Shown here: positions 7,805 to 15,419 of the stretch, piece by piece
Layout: each line of letters opens with the position of its first letter
Numbering within the stretch: the stretch's first letter is position 1
Assembly: GCF_030704685.1 (NCBI RefSeq)
Contig: NZ_JAUZDX010000009.1
Span: forward strand, 62,001 to 126,000
Direction: 5' to 3'
Length of the DNA: 64,000 bases
DNA from: Acidovorax sp. A1169
GTDB taxonomy: Bacteria > Pseudomonadota > Gammaproteobacteria > Burkholderiales > Burkholderiaceae_C
Made by a program: the position numbers and the translations under genes
The notes under the pieces: generated by a model
The model's input: only the letters and a program-made list of their open reading frames with translations
Told to the model about the DNA's origin: nothing
The model's database searches: none

Positions 7805-9132
7805 CAGGCGCCAAGCCACCCCGCACCGGCACACTCGCGCGCGGCACCATCACCGGCATCACGGCCGCGCGTCTGGGTCTGGCACAACTGGGCCAGCGCT
7901 TGCGGCCCGCCCCCGCAGACGAAGTGGCACAGGCCGATGCCCAGGCCCGCCACGAGGCGGCCATGGGCCGCATCCTGTTCCAGGCCATGGGGCAGTTGCG
8001 CGGCACGGCGCTCAAGGTCTCGCAGATCCTGAGCATGGACACCAGTTTTTTACCCGAAGGCGTGCGGCGCGAACTGGCGCGCGCCTGCCACCAGGCCACG
8101 CCGCTCAACCGCGCGCTGGTGGGCCGGGTGTTCCGCCAGGCCTTCGGGCAGGAGCCCGAGGCCCTGTTCACCCGCTTCGAGCCCCAGGCCTTTGCCGCTG
8201 CCAGCCTGGGCCAGGTGCACCGCGCCGAGCTGGCCGGGCATGGCGCCGTGGCGGTCAAGGTGCAGTACCCGGGCATTGCCTCGACCATCGCCTCGGACAT
8301 GCGCCTGCTGCGCACCACCCTGCGTGCCCTGGCGCACAGCGACCTGCCGCTGCCCGGCGATGTGGTGGTGGAACGGGTGATGCAGGAGATCGAGCGCACG
8401 CTGCTGCACGAGGTGGATTACCTGCACGAGGCCCGGCAGCTGCAGTGGTTTGCCGAACATGCGGCGCTGCCGGGCATCGTGGTGCCGCAGCCCATCGCCT
8501 CGCACACCCGCGCACAGGTGCTCACCCAGCAGTACCTGCCAGGCGTGCACCTGGGTGAATGGCTGCACAGCGAGCCCACGCAGGCCGCGCGCAACCAGGC
8601 CGGCCAACTGCTCTGGGACTGGTTCATGCACTGCACCTTTGGCCTTGGGCACATGCATGCGGACCTGCACCCGGGCAACTTTCTGTTCCTGCCGGACGGG
8701 CAGCTCGGCGTGCTCGATTTCGGCTGTACGCGCGAGCTGTCGCCGGCCTTTCGCACCGGGGTGCTGCGGGCCTGGCGCGCGCTGCTGCAACCCGCGTCGC
8801 CGGCCCACGCCCAAGGCGTGCTGCAAGCCTACGTGGCGCTGGGGCTGGTCGATGCGGCGATGGATGTCACCACCTTCACCGACGAGCTGATGCCCGCCCT
8901 CTCGATCATGCAGGCCTGGCAGACCGAGCCCTTCACGGAGCCGGTCTTCGACTTCGCAGGCAAGAGCCGGCCGCCCGCCCCCGTGGCGGCGCAGCAAAAA
9001 GTGCTGGCCAGGCACCTGGCCGGCGTACCGTCCGAGCTGCCAGCTTTCGAGCGCGCCTGGCTCGGGCTCATGCACCTGCTGACCGAAATCCGGGCGCAGG
9101 TACACACGCAGGCCGACCGCTGGATCGGCTGA
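7801..9132 (+). CDS. ABC1/AarF/UbiB-family atypical kinase
   Basis: 443 residues, ADCK/COQ8-like. It has a KxGQ-type helix in variant form (LKVSQILSMD, K72), an alanine-rich nucleotide loop (FAAASLGQVHRAEL), the VAVKVQYPG strand with the ATP lysine, the catalytic HADLHPGNF and the LDFGCT metal motif. It lacks the two C-terminal transmembrane helices of true UbiB and is shorter (UbiB ~546 residues), so it is closer to soluble AarF proteins. These proteins are ATPases or kinases linked to ubiquinone or lipid handling. The glycine of KxGQ is serine here. It is the third gene of the TetR operon. Confidence 0.85.
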   Translation: MTGAKPPRTGTLARGTITGITAARLGLAQLGQRLRPAPADEVAQADAQARHEAAMGRILFQAMGQLRGTALKVSQILSMDTSFLPEGVRRELARACHQATPLNRALVGRVFRQAFGQEPEALFTRFEPQAFAAASLGQVHRAELAGHGAVAVKVQYPGIASTIASDMRLLRTTLRALAHSDLPLPGDVVVERVMQEIERTLLHEVDYLHEARQLQWFAEHAALPGIVVPQPIASHTRAQVLTQQYLPGVHLGEWLHSEPTQAARNQAGQLLWDWFMHCTFGLGHMHADLHPGNFLFLPDGQLGVLDFGCTRELSPAFRTGVLRAWRALLQPASPAHAQGVLQAYVALGLVDAAMDVTTFTDELMPALSIMQAWQTEPFTEPVFDFAGKSRPPAPVAAQQKVLARHLAGVPSELPAFERAWLGLMHLLTEIRAQVHTQADRWIG

Positions 9133-9167
9133 CCACACTCCGTTCCCCGTATGACAAGGAGCATTCC

Positions 9168-9548
9168 ATGCACAGCCTTCCCTGGTCCCTTTCCACCCTT
9201 GCTGCCCGCCCCTGGAAGGGCCGCTGGCTGTTGGCCGTGGCCGTGCTGCACACGCTGGCGGCGGCCGTCCTGTTCGTCCCACAGTGGCAGATCCTGTGGC
9301 AGCGAGGCGTGTTCAACGCCGTGGCAGACGACATGCACCTGAGTGCCGCCGTCTGGTTCCTGCTGTTCGGCGCTGTGTTGGCCCTGCTGGCATGGGAGGT
9401 GACGGCGCTGGAGCGCAGCCAGCCGGCCGTGGCGCTGCGGCCCATGGGCTGGTGCCTGCTGGCCCTGGTGCTGGCCGGCTTGGTGCTGATGCCGGTGTCG
9501 GGCTTCTGGCTGGTCCTGCCGCCGGTCCTGGCGCTGCTGGTCCGCTGA
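9168..9548 (+). CDS. Small membrane protein, DUF6463-like
   Basis: 126 residues with four hydrophobic segments ([61 protein letters not shown]). The N-terminal GRWLLAVAVLHTL resembles the DUF6463 family of small inner-membrane proteins of unknown function. The chosen ATG has a strong AAGGAG at 9155-9160; a longer upstream extension of the frame is not supported. It follows the kinase gene after 35 bases, so it probably closes the TetR operon. The function is unknown. Confidence 0.72.
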   Translation: MHSLPWSLSTLAARPWKGRWLLAVAVLHTLAAAVLFVPQWQILWQRGVFNAVADDMHLSAAVWFLLFGAVLALLAWEVTALERSQPAVALRPMGWCLLALVLAGLVLMPVSGFWLVLPPVLALLVR

Positions 9549-9564
9549 TGTGACATAAGTCACG
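9549..9564. promoter_or_regulatory. CRP/FNR-family-like palindrome
   Basis: TGTGACATAAGTCACG is an inverted repeat (GTGAC-N4-GTCAC) resembling the CRP consensus TGTGA-N6-TCACA with one mismatch. It starts at the stop of the DUF6463 gene, about 130 bases before the first WxxGxW gene. It could be bound by a CRP/FNR-type regulator; no clear core promoter is visible around it. Confidence 0.4.
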
Positions 9565-9695
9565 CTTTGGTCGCGAGAGCGGCTTCTGCGCAACACACAC
9601 TTACAACTCTTCGCACGAGCCCTACACCGGCTTGACGCAAAGCGCCCACGATCAAGGCTCCGGTTCCGCAAGGAATCATTTCCAAGGAGACCTTC

Positions 9696-10136
9696 ATGGC
9701 CCGCATCGCCCTCGCCGTCGCTTCCCTGGCCTTGCTGTCGCTGGGTGCCATTGCCCCGGCGCTGGCATCCCCCAGCGCCACCATCGTCATCCAGACCGGC
9801 AGCCCTTACTACCAGCATCCCGTGCAGCGCCCCGCCCTGGCGCCGCTGCAGGTCACCCCGGTGCAGTACCACGCACCCCCCCCACCCCGCTACGAAGCGC
9901 CACCGCACTCGCGCCGCGGCATGGCCTGGGTACCAGGCCATTGGGAATGGCGCGGCGGCCGCCACGTGTGGATCCAGGGTTACTGGATGAAGGCCCGCCC
10001 CGGCTACAGCTACCGTGAACCGCGCTGGGAAGAGCGCGACGGCCGCCACCACATGCGCCCCGGCGGCTGGGACCGCGATGGCGACGGTGTGCCCAACCGC
10101 CACGACCGCCGTCCGGACAACCCGTACCGCAACTGA
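9696..10136 (+). CDS. Secreted WxxGxW-repeat protein, copy 1
   Basis: 146 residues. A signal peptide (about residues 1-24, ending ALA) directs it to the periplasm or beyond. The mature part is rich in proline, arginine and tryptophan and has the YXWGXW-type repeats WVPGHWEWRGGRHVW and IQGYWMKARPGYSYREPRWEERDGR. It ends in a DRDGDGVPNRHDRRPDNP segment like a calcium-binding thrombospondin type 3 repeat. Such proteins are common in Burkholderiales and of unknown function, possibly envelope-stress related. AAGGAG sits nine bases before the start. It is a paralogue of the next gene. Confidence 0.82.
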   Translation: MARIALAVASLALLSLGAIAPALASPSATIVIQTGSPYYQHPVQRPALAPLQVTPVQYHAPPPPRYEAPPHSRRGMAWVPGHWEWRGGRHVWIQGYWMKARPGYSYREPRWEERDGRHHMRPGGWDRDGDGVPNRHDRRPDNPYRN

Positions 10137-10270
10137 CGGGGCCTGCCGGCTGCCCTGGTGGCGCCGGCCCCGCTCGCCTACAGGGACCAAGGCGCAGCGC
10201 CTACAGACGTGGCACTGCTGCCTGCCCACCATACAAAAGCGACACAACAACATTGAAAAAGGAGTCAACC

Positions 10271-10753
10271 ATGGCTTACAAAACCACTTACGCAGCCCTT
10301 ATTGCGACTACCCTGGCCCTGGCAAGCCTCTCGTCTGTGGCCACGGCCCAGCCGGTGCACCAAGGTACCGTGGTGATCCAGTCGGGCCCCCAGGGGTACC
10401 AAGTGATCCCCGCACCTCCACCACCCCGCCGTGAAGCAGTGCCACGCCAACGCCGTGGCCAGGTTTGGGAAGAAGGCCACTGGGACTGGCGTGGCGGCCG
10501 CCATGTGTGGGTCGCCGGCCACTGGGTGAAGGCACGCCCAGGCTATGCCTATCGCCAGCCCACCTGGCAAGAGCGTGATGGCCGCTGGGAAATGCGCCGC
10601 GGCGGCTGGGACCGTGACGGTGATGGAGTGCCTAATCGTATGGACCGCGACCGTGACGGTGACGGCGTGAACAACCGCAATGACCGCGACCGCGATGGCG
10701 ATGGCGTCTCGAATCGTCGCGACAGCAACCCTGACAATCCCCGCCGCAACTGA
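10271..10753 (+). CDS. Secreted WxxGxW-repeat protein, copy 2, with extended DxDGDG tail
   Basis: 160 residues. Signal peptide ~1-26 (ending ATAQ). The core has the same blocks as its upstream neighbour: GQVWEEGHWDWRGGRHVW, VAGHWVKARPGYAYRQP, WQERDGRWEMRRGGWDRDGDG. The tail differs: the acidic calcium-loop-like unit DRDGDGVxNRxDR occurs three times against once in the first copy. The start is the ATG preceded by AAAAAGGAG; a TTG six codons upstream overlaps that ribosome site and is unlikely. The pair looks like a tandem duplication followed by repeat growth. A strong terminator follows. The function is unknown. Confidence 0.82.
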   Translation: MAYKTTYAALIATTLALASLSSVATAQPVHQGTVVIQSGPQGYQVIPAPPPPRREAVPRQRRGQVWEEGHWDWRGGRHVWVAGHWVKARPGYAYRQPTWQERDGRWEMRRGGWDRDGDGVPNRMDRDRDGDGVNNRNDRDRDGDGVSNRRDSNPDNPRRN

Positions 10754-10791
10754 CACCTGACCGGGCCACGGCCCGGTCTTGTATCAGCAAC

Positions 10792-10825
10792 GAACGCCGC
10801 ACATTAGCTGCGGCGTTCGCTTTTG
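10792..10825 (+). terminator. Intrinsic terminator after the WxxGxW genes
   Basis: A perfect 10-bp stem (GAACGCCGCA / TGCGGCGTTC) with a 7-base loop is followed by GCTTTTG. A second GC-rich hairpin (GACCGGGCC / GGCCCGGTC) lies just upstream. Together they separate the WxxGxW genes from the riboswitch transcript. Confidence 0.8.
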
Positions 10826-10854
10826 TGCGCTGGCCTCGCCCTAGAATGGCCTTC

Positions 10855-11043
10855 GCAGGAGAGCAAGCGGCACCGCCCGCTTCACCGAAGGCGCAAACTC
10901 CCATGCACGCTCAGGTTCCGTACTGCACCATTCATCAAGGCCGTCTGGAGAGCCGCTACACCACGTAGCGCACCGAAGGAGCAAGCTGCAGCCCATGAGG
11001 GGCCTGCGGTGAATCTCTCAGGTACCAAGGACAGGGGGAGCGG
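10855..11043 (+). promoter_or_regulatory. Tandem glycine riboswitch
   Basis: Two aptamers lie back to back. The first runs from GCAGGAGAG through CACCGAAGGCGCAAACTC and CAGGTTCCGTACTGC. The second runs from TCTGGAGAGCC through GCACCGAAGGAGCAAGC and GTGAATCTCTCAGGTACC to AGGACAGGGGGAG. The GGAGAG, CCGAAGG(A/C)GCAA and CAGGT(A/T)CC elements are the glycine riboswitch hallmarks, and the tandem order is typical. A -10-like TAGAAT lies at 10842-10847. About 98 bases separate it from the dadA start, with a short hairpin (CGGGC / GCCCG) but no U-run, so control may be translational. It probably turns dadA on in response to glycine. Confidence 0.9.
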
Positions 11044-11141
11044 CAGCCGGGCAACGACATGCCCGCTGCGCGCTATTGGTATCCAATAACCGCAGTGGTA
11101 GCAAGGACCAGCCTGGCGATTGCCCTTTCAAAGGCTTTCAA

Positions 11142-12461
11142 ATGCGTGTGATCGTTCTTGGCGCCGGCCTGCTCGGCGTGACTTCGGCCTATTTCCTGCA
11201 GCAACTCGGCCACGAGGTGACCGTCATCGACCGCCAGGGTGCGCCCGGCGCGGAAACCAGCTTTGCCAACGGCGGCCAGATATCGGTGAGCCATGCCGAA
11301 CCCTGGGCCAACCCCAGCGCCCCGCTCAAGGTGCTGCAGTGGCTGGGCAAGGAAGACGCGCCCTTGCTGTTCCGTATCCGCGGCGACATGCGCCAGTGGC
11401 TCTGGGGCCTGTCCTTCCTGCGCAACTGCACGCCGGCGCGCACGCGCCACAACATTGAGCAGATCGTGCGCCTGGGTACCTACAGCCGCGACACCTTGCA
11501 GCAGCTGCGCGCCGCCACCGGCATCGCCTACGAGCAGCGCACGCAGGGCATCCTGCATTTCTATACCGATCCGAAGGAGTTCGATGGCGCCCTTGCGCCG
11601 GCCGAGCAGATGCGCCAGTTGGGCTGCGAGCGCCAAGTCATCAGCGCCGACGAGGCCGTGCGCATCGAGCCGGCCCTGGCCCACATCCGCCCGCAACTGG
11701 CCGGCGCCACCTACACCGCCGAGGACGAATCCGGTGACGCCAACACCTTCACCCGCGAGCTGGCGCGCCTGTGCGAGGCTGCGGGCGTGCAGTTCCGCCT
11801 GGGCCACCACATCACGGCGCTGCGCGAGGCCGGCGGGCGCATCGACCATGTGGAGGTGACCACCGCCGAAGGCCGCTTCGAGCGCGTGCACGGTGATGCC
11901 TTCGTGCTGGCCATGGGCTCGTTCAGCCCGCTGCTGGCACAGCCCCTGGGCATCCGCCTGCCCATCTACCCTGCCAAGGGCTACTCGGTGACCATGCCGG
12001 TCAAGGACGCATCGATGGCGCACCAGGTGAGCCTGACGGACGACGAATACAAGCTCGTCTTCTCGCGCTACACCAGCGAGCGCGGCGACCGCCTGCGCAT
12101 TGCCGGCACGGCCGAATTCAACGGCTACAACCGCGACCTCAACCAGGTGCGCTGCGACGCCATCGTGCGCCGCGTGGAGCAGATGTTCCCGGGTGCGGGC
12201 GATGCCAGCCAGGCTCAGTTCTGGACCGGCCTGCGCCCCGCCACGCCGAGCAACGTACCGCTGATCGGCAAGACGAAACTCGGCAACCTGTTCCTCAACA
12301 CCGGCCACGGCACGCTGGGTTGGACGCATGCCTGCGGCTCGGGCAAGTCGCTGGCACGCATCGTGAGCGGCCTGGCGCCCGAGCTGGACTTTGCGTTCAC
12401 GGGCATGCCCCACAGCGCGGCACCCAGCCGGCTGCCCACGGCAGCGGCCCACAAGGCCTGA
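11142..12461 (+). CDS. dadA: D-amino acid dehydrogenase, FAD-dependent
   Basis: 439 residues, close to E. coli DadA (432). The N-terminal Rossmann motif VIVLGAGLLGVTSAYFL binds FAD, followed by ETSFANGGQISVSHAEPWANP, which is diagnostic of DadA. C-terminal blocks WTGLRPATPSNVPLIGKT and LNTGHGTLGWTHACGSGK complete the DAO fold. It oxidises D-amino acids to 2-oxo acids and passes electrons to quinone at the inner membrane. The start chosen (MRVIVLGAG) matches the family N-terminus; an upstream in-frame extension has no support. Control by a glycine riboswitch suggests that glycine, or D-alanine turnover linked to glycine, is the physiological cue. It converges with sorB, three bases apart. Confidence 0.92.
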   Translation: MRVIVLGAGLLGVTSAYFLQQLGHEVTVIDRQGAPGAETSFANGGQISVSHAEPWANPSAPLKVLQWLGKEDAPLLFRIRGDMRQWLWGLSFLRNCTPARTRHNIEQIVRLGTYSRDTLQQLRAATGIAYEQRTQGILHFYTDPKEFDGALAPAEQMRQLGCERQVISADEAVRIEPALAHIRPQLAGATYTAEDESGDANTFTRELARLCEAAGVQFRLGHHITALREAGGRIDHVEVTTAEGRFERVHGDAFVLAMGSFSPLLAQPLGIRLPIYPAKGYSVTMPVKDASMAHQVSLTDDEYKLVFSRYTSERGDRLRIAGTAEFNGYNRDLNQVRCDAIVRRVEQMFPGAGDASQAQFWTGLRPATPSNVPLIGKTKLGNLFLNTGHGTLGWTHACGSGKSLARIVSGLAPELDFAFTGMPHSAAPSRLPTAAAHKA

Positions 12462-12464
12462 CGC

Positions 12465-12794
12465 TCAGGGAGCAGCGCCGCTGGCCTGCGCCACAAAGTG
12501 CGCCAGGGCCCGCATGTCCTTGTCGCTGAGCTTGTCGGCATAGGAGGGCATGACGCCAATGCCCGCACGCAGTGCGCGCAGCACGCGCTCGGCGTTGGGC
12601 TTGAGCTCATCGAGCACGGGGCCGACCTGGCCCTCGGCGCCCGCTGCCTGCAGCGTATGGCACACCGCGCAGGCCGGCTGGATCTTGCCGAACAGCTCCT
12701 TGCCCCGCGCCAGCTCGCCGGCATCTGCGGCCCAGGCGCCGCTGCTGATCAGCGCCAGCAGCCAGGCCGCGGCTGCGGTGCGCAAGATGCGCAC
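12465..12794 (-). CDS. sorB: Sulfite dehydrogenase cytochrome c subunit
   Basis: 109 residues with an N-terminal signal peptide (cleavage after AWA, near residue 22) and one c-type haem site, CAVCH (C42, C45, H46). M82 in GVMPSYADKL is the likely sixth ligand. It is a small class I cytochrome c of the SorB type that takes electrons from the molybdenum subunit in the periplasm. The start is GTG, four bases after the sorA stop, so the genes are coupled. Identification as SorB rests on the neighbour; the cytochrome call itself is firm. Confidence 0.85.
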   Translation of the reverse strand: MRILRTAAAAWLLALISSGAWAADAGELARGKELFGKIQPACAVCHTLQAAGAEGQVGPVLDELKPNAERVLRALRAGIGVMPSYADKLSDKDMRALAHFVAQASGAAP

Positions 12795-12798
12795 CGCT

Positions 12799-14013
12799 TC
12801 AAGCGACCACCACGGTCACACCGTGGTCTCGCCAGCTCGTGTTGTTGTAGCCGCCCAGGTTTTCCTCGCGCTGTTCGGGCTGCACGTTGCCTGCCGTGTC
12901 GGTAGCGCGGCTGAGCAGTTCATGTGAACCTGCGGCCAGGCGTGCGGGCAGCACGAACTGGCGCCACGCAAAGCGGCCCAGGTCAGGCCCGATGAGCTGG
13001 GCCGCCTGCCAGGTCTTGCCGCCGTCCACCGAGACCTCCACGCCCTTCACGCCCCGCGTGCCGCCAAACGCCACGCCATGCACCTGCACCATGCCGGCCT
13101 TGAGCGCGCCCTGCTCGGGCAGGGGGCCGTTGATCCAGGACTTGGTCGTCATCTCCCACACCGAGGGCTGCTCGGGGCCCGCCTTGGTGCCGGGTGGCGA
13201 CATGCGGTAGCCGTGCGACATGATGCGTGCCTGCGACTGCTCGGCACCGAAGGCCACGCGCTTGACGTACTTGATGTTGTTCACCCCCTGGTAGCCCGGC
13301 ACGATCAGGCGCAGCGGCCCACCGTGGGCCAGCGGCATGGGCTCGCCGTTCATCTCCCAGGCCAGGATGGCATCGTCCAGCGCCTGGATGGGCACCGAGC
13401 GCTCGACTACCACCGAGAGCGGGTCCACACCCTCGGGCAATTTCTCGCCGCCCGTGCCCGTGAGGTAGGCAGCACCGCCCGCCAGCCCACCCAGGGCGGC
13501 CACCACGTTGCGCAGCGGCACCCCGCTCCAGACCACGCAGCCCGCCGCGCCCACCGTCCACGGCGTGCCGCTGGGCTTGCTGGGGAAAAAGCCGCGCCCG
13601 TTGCCCGAGCATTGCAGCACCGTGGTCACCGTCTCGATGCCCAGGGTCTTGAGCTCGGCCACGGTCAGCGCCCGTGGCGCCTTCACCCCTTCGATGGACA
13701 CAGTCCATGCATCGCGCTCGGCCACGATGGCGGCATCGGGCGCGGGCAGGTTGTTGCGGATGTACAGCTGGCTCGACGGCGTGACCACCCCGGTGCCGAA
13801 AGCGCCCCGGCGCGTTTCCAGGGTGCTGCTGCTGTGCACGATCAGGCTGCCAGGGTTCTTCCACCCCACGTAAGCGGGCAGCGGCTTGGCCGCCGCCGCA
13901 GGCGCAGCCTGGGCATGCGCGCCCCGGGTCCATGCAGCCAGCCCCAGGGCGCTGAGTGCGGCAGCGCTGCCAGTGAGCAGGTGCCGGCGCGGCAGGGTCA
14001 CGGGATTCTTCAT
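12799..14013 (-). CDS. sorA: Sulfite dehydrogenase molybdenum subunit
   Basis: 404 residues. A twin-arginine signal (LPRRHLLTGSAAALSALGLAA, positions ~7-27) exports it folded with molybdopterin. The molybdenum-ligating cysteine is C135 in LQCSGNGRGFF. SGVPLRNVV and GGPLRLIVPGYQGVNNIKYVKR are the sulfite-oxidase-family domain, and the C-terminal half holds the Mo-co dimerisation domain (VEVSVDGGKTWQAA). It oxidises sulfite to sulfate with SorB as acceptor. The start is the ATG after GGAGGAACGTTCC; an upstream ATG in frame lacks a ribosome site and would displace the Tat motif. It is divergent from the PhnD-rhodanese gene. Confidence 0.9.
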   Translation of the reverse strand: MKNPVTLPRRHLLTGSAAALSALGLAAWTRGAHAQAAPAAAAKPLPAYVGWKNPGSLIVHSSSTLETRRGAFGTGVVTPSSQLYIRNNLPAPDAAIVAERDAWTVSIEGVKAPRALTVAELKTLGIETVTTVLQCSGNGRGFFPSKPSGTPWTVGAAGCVVWSGVPLRNVVAALGGLAGGAAYLTGTGGEKLPEGVDPLSVVVERSVPIQALDDAILAWEMNGEPMPLAHGGPLRLIVPGYQGVNNIKYVKRVAFGAEQSQARIMSHGYRMSPPGTKAGPEQPSVWEMTTKSWINGPLPEQGALKAGMVQVHGVAFGGTRGVKGVEVSVDGGKTWQAAQLIGPDLGRFAWRQFVLPARLAAGSHELLSRATDTAGNVQPEQREENLGGYNNTSWRDHGVTVVVA

Positions 14014-14240
14014 GGAACGTTCCTCCAGAGGTGGGTAAGGCTGGTGTTTCCGCAGTCGGCACCGACCGCAGACGGCCGCCAGGATGCGGGGCATATCCCA
14101 TTCTGGTATGGCCGCCCCGATTTGCCCTGGGGGTTTGTGAGAGCAGGTGTAAGAAATGGCAACAACATCCTCAAGGACGTGTGTTCGGTAGCGCCCTGGT
14201 GCATATTTGACATCGGCTGACAGACTCCAAAGGAGACACC

Positions 14241-15395
14241 ATGTACTGCCAAATACGCCCTGCCTTGCTGTGCCTGTTGCTGCTGTTGCTCAGTTCCGTG
14301 GCCCAGGCCCAGCTCACGGCCATCGTGGCCGTGGAGCCCACGGCCAAGAAGGCCGCGCACAGCATTCTGCGCAGCGCGTTCGAGTCAGGCCTGTCCAAGG
14401 CCGCCGGTCAACCGGCCACCGTGGTCACCAGCGACGACTTGGCCGATGTCATGCGTGCCACGCGCAGCGCGGGCTACGATGTTTTCATAGGCCCTGCCCA
14501 GGTGGCGGCCTCCGCGCTGCAGCGCGGGTACGAGCTTGTGGGTGCCACGCAGAAATCGGACCTGTACCTGCTCGTGGGGTCTGCCCAGGTGGCGAACGTG
14601 GCGGCGATGAAAGGCCAGCGCCTGTACCTGCCCCAGCAGGATTCGATCTACACCTACATGGCACGCGGCATGCTCAACGAAGCAGGCCTGTCGTTCCAGG
14701 ACCTCAAGTCGGTACTGCACGAAAAGCACCCGCAGGCGGGCTTGAGCGCGCTGGTGCTCGGCAGCACCGATGCCACCGTGGTGCGGGCGGACGACTGGGC
14801 CGAATGGTCGGCCACCCACAAAGGCGACGCGCGGGTGCTGGCGACCTCACAGCCGGTGCCGGGCGGCTTCTCGATCGCCGTGAAGAAGGACCTGCCTGCC
14901 GACGTCAAGGCACGCCTGGCCCAGTGGTTCACCTCGGGCTCCGCGGCCACAGGGCTGAGCCCGGTGGCCCTGCGCCCCGAAGCGCAGGAGTACCGCCGCG
15001 TGGCGGAACTCGGTCTCTTCACCCCCAACAGCCTGCCCGGCGTGAACCGCATCACCGCGCGCGAGGCGCAAAAGCTGCAGGCGCAGGGGGCGGTGGTGGT
15101 CGATACACGCACCGAAAAGGAATTCAAGGCCAAGCGTATCCGCGGCGCCGTCTTCGCGGCCTATGTGGAAAAAAGCCTCAAGGACGTGGCCTTCAACGCC
15201 ACGCAGGATGACTTCCAGGCACTGGAGAAGGTGGACCGCAGCAAGCCCGTGATCTTTGCCTGCAACGGGGCCGAGTGCTGGAAGTCCTACAAGGCGGCCA
15301 AGGTGGCGGCCAGCAAGGGCTACAAGACGGTGTACTGGTTGCGCGGCGGCCTGCCCGAGTGGGATGCCGACGGGCTTCCGACCGAGAGCAGTTGA
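14241..15395 (+). CDS. Periplasmic PhnD-like binding domain fused to rhodanese
   Basis: 384 residues. Signal peptide ~1-23 (ending AQA). Residues ~25-250 form a periplasmic binding protein of the PhnD/phosphonate type (GLSKAAGQPATVV, GYDVFIGPAQVAASALQRGY, LYLPQQDSIYTYMARGML). Residues ~265-384 are a rhodanese domain (AREAQKLQAQGAVVVDTRTEKEF, loop CNGAECWKS, GYKTVYWLRGGLPEW). C341 is the likely sulfur-accepting cysteine, with a second, C346, in the loop. AAAGGAG precedes the start. It is divergent from sorAB, so binding and transfer of an oxidised or reduced sulfur species in the periplasm is plausible inference. Confidence 0.83.
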   Translation: MYCQIRPALLCLLLLLLSSVAQAQLTAIVAVEPTAKKAAHSILRSAFESGLSKAAGQPATVVTSDDLADVMRATRSAGYDVFIGPAQVAASALQRGYELVGATQKSDLYLLVGSAQVANVAAMKGQRLYLPQQDSIYTYMARGMLNEAGLSFQDLKSVLHEKHPQAGLSALVLGSTDATVVRADDWAEWSATHKGDARVLATSQPVPGGFSIAVKKDLPADVKARLAQWFTSGSAATGLSPVALRPEAQEYRRVAELGLFTPNSLPGVNRITAREAQKLQAQGAVVVDTRTEKEFKAKRIRGAVFAAYVEKSLKDVAFNATQDDFQALEKVDRSKPVIFACNGAECWKSYKAAKVAASKGYKTVYWLRGGLPEWDADGLPTESS

Positions 15396-15419
15396 CAGGG
15401 GCGATCAGGCTGCCGGCCT

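Noticed and set aside
10620-10740. Short tandem repeats in the second WxxGxW gene as a CRISPR-like or satellite array
   Set aside because: The repeats keep the reading frame and encode a DRDGDG protein module. Unit lengths and spacers do not fit CRISPR.
14208-14213. TTGACA upstream of the PhnD-rhodanese gene as a -35 box
   Set aside because: Only about 27 bases separate it from the start codon and no -10 element follows at the right spacing.
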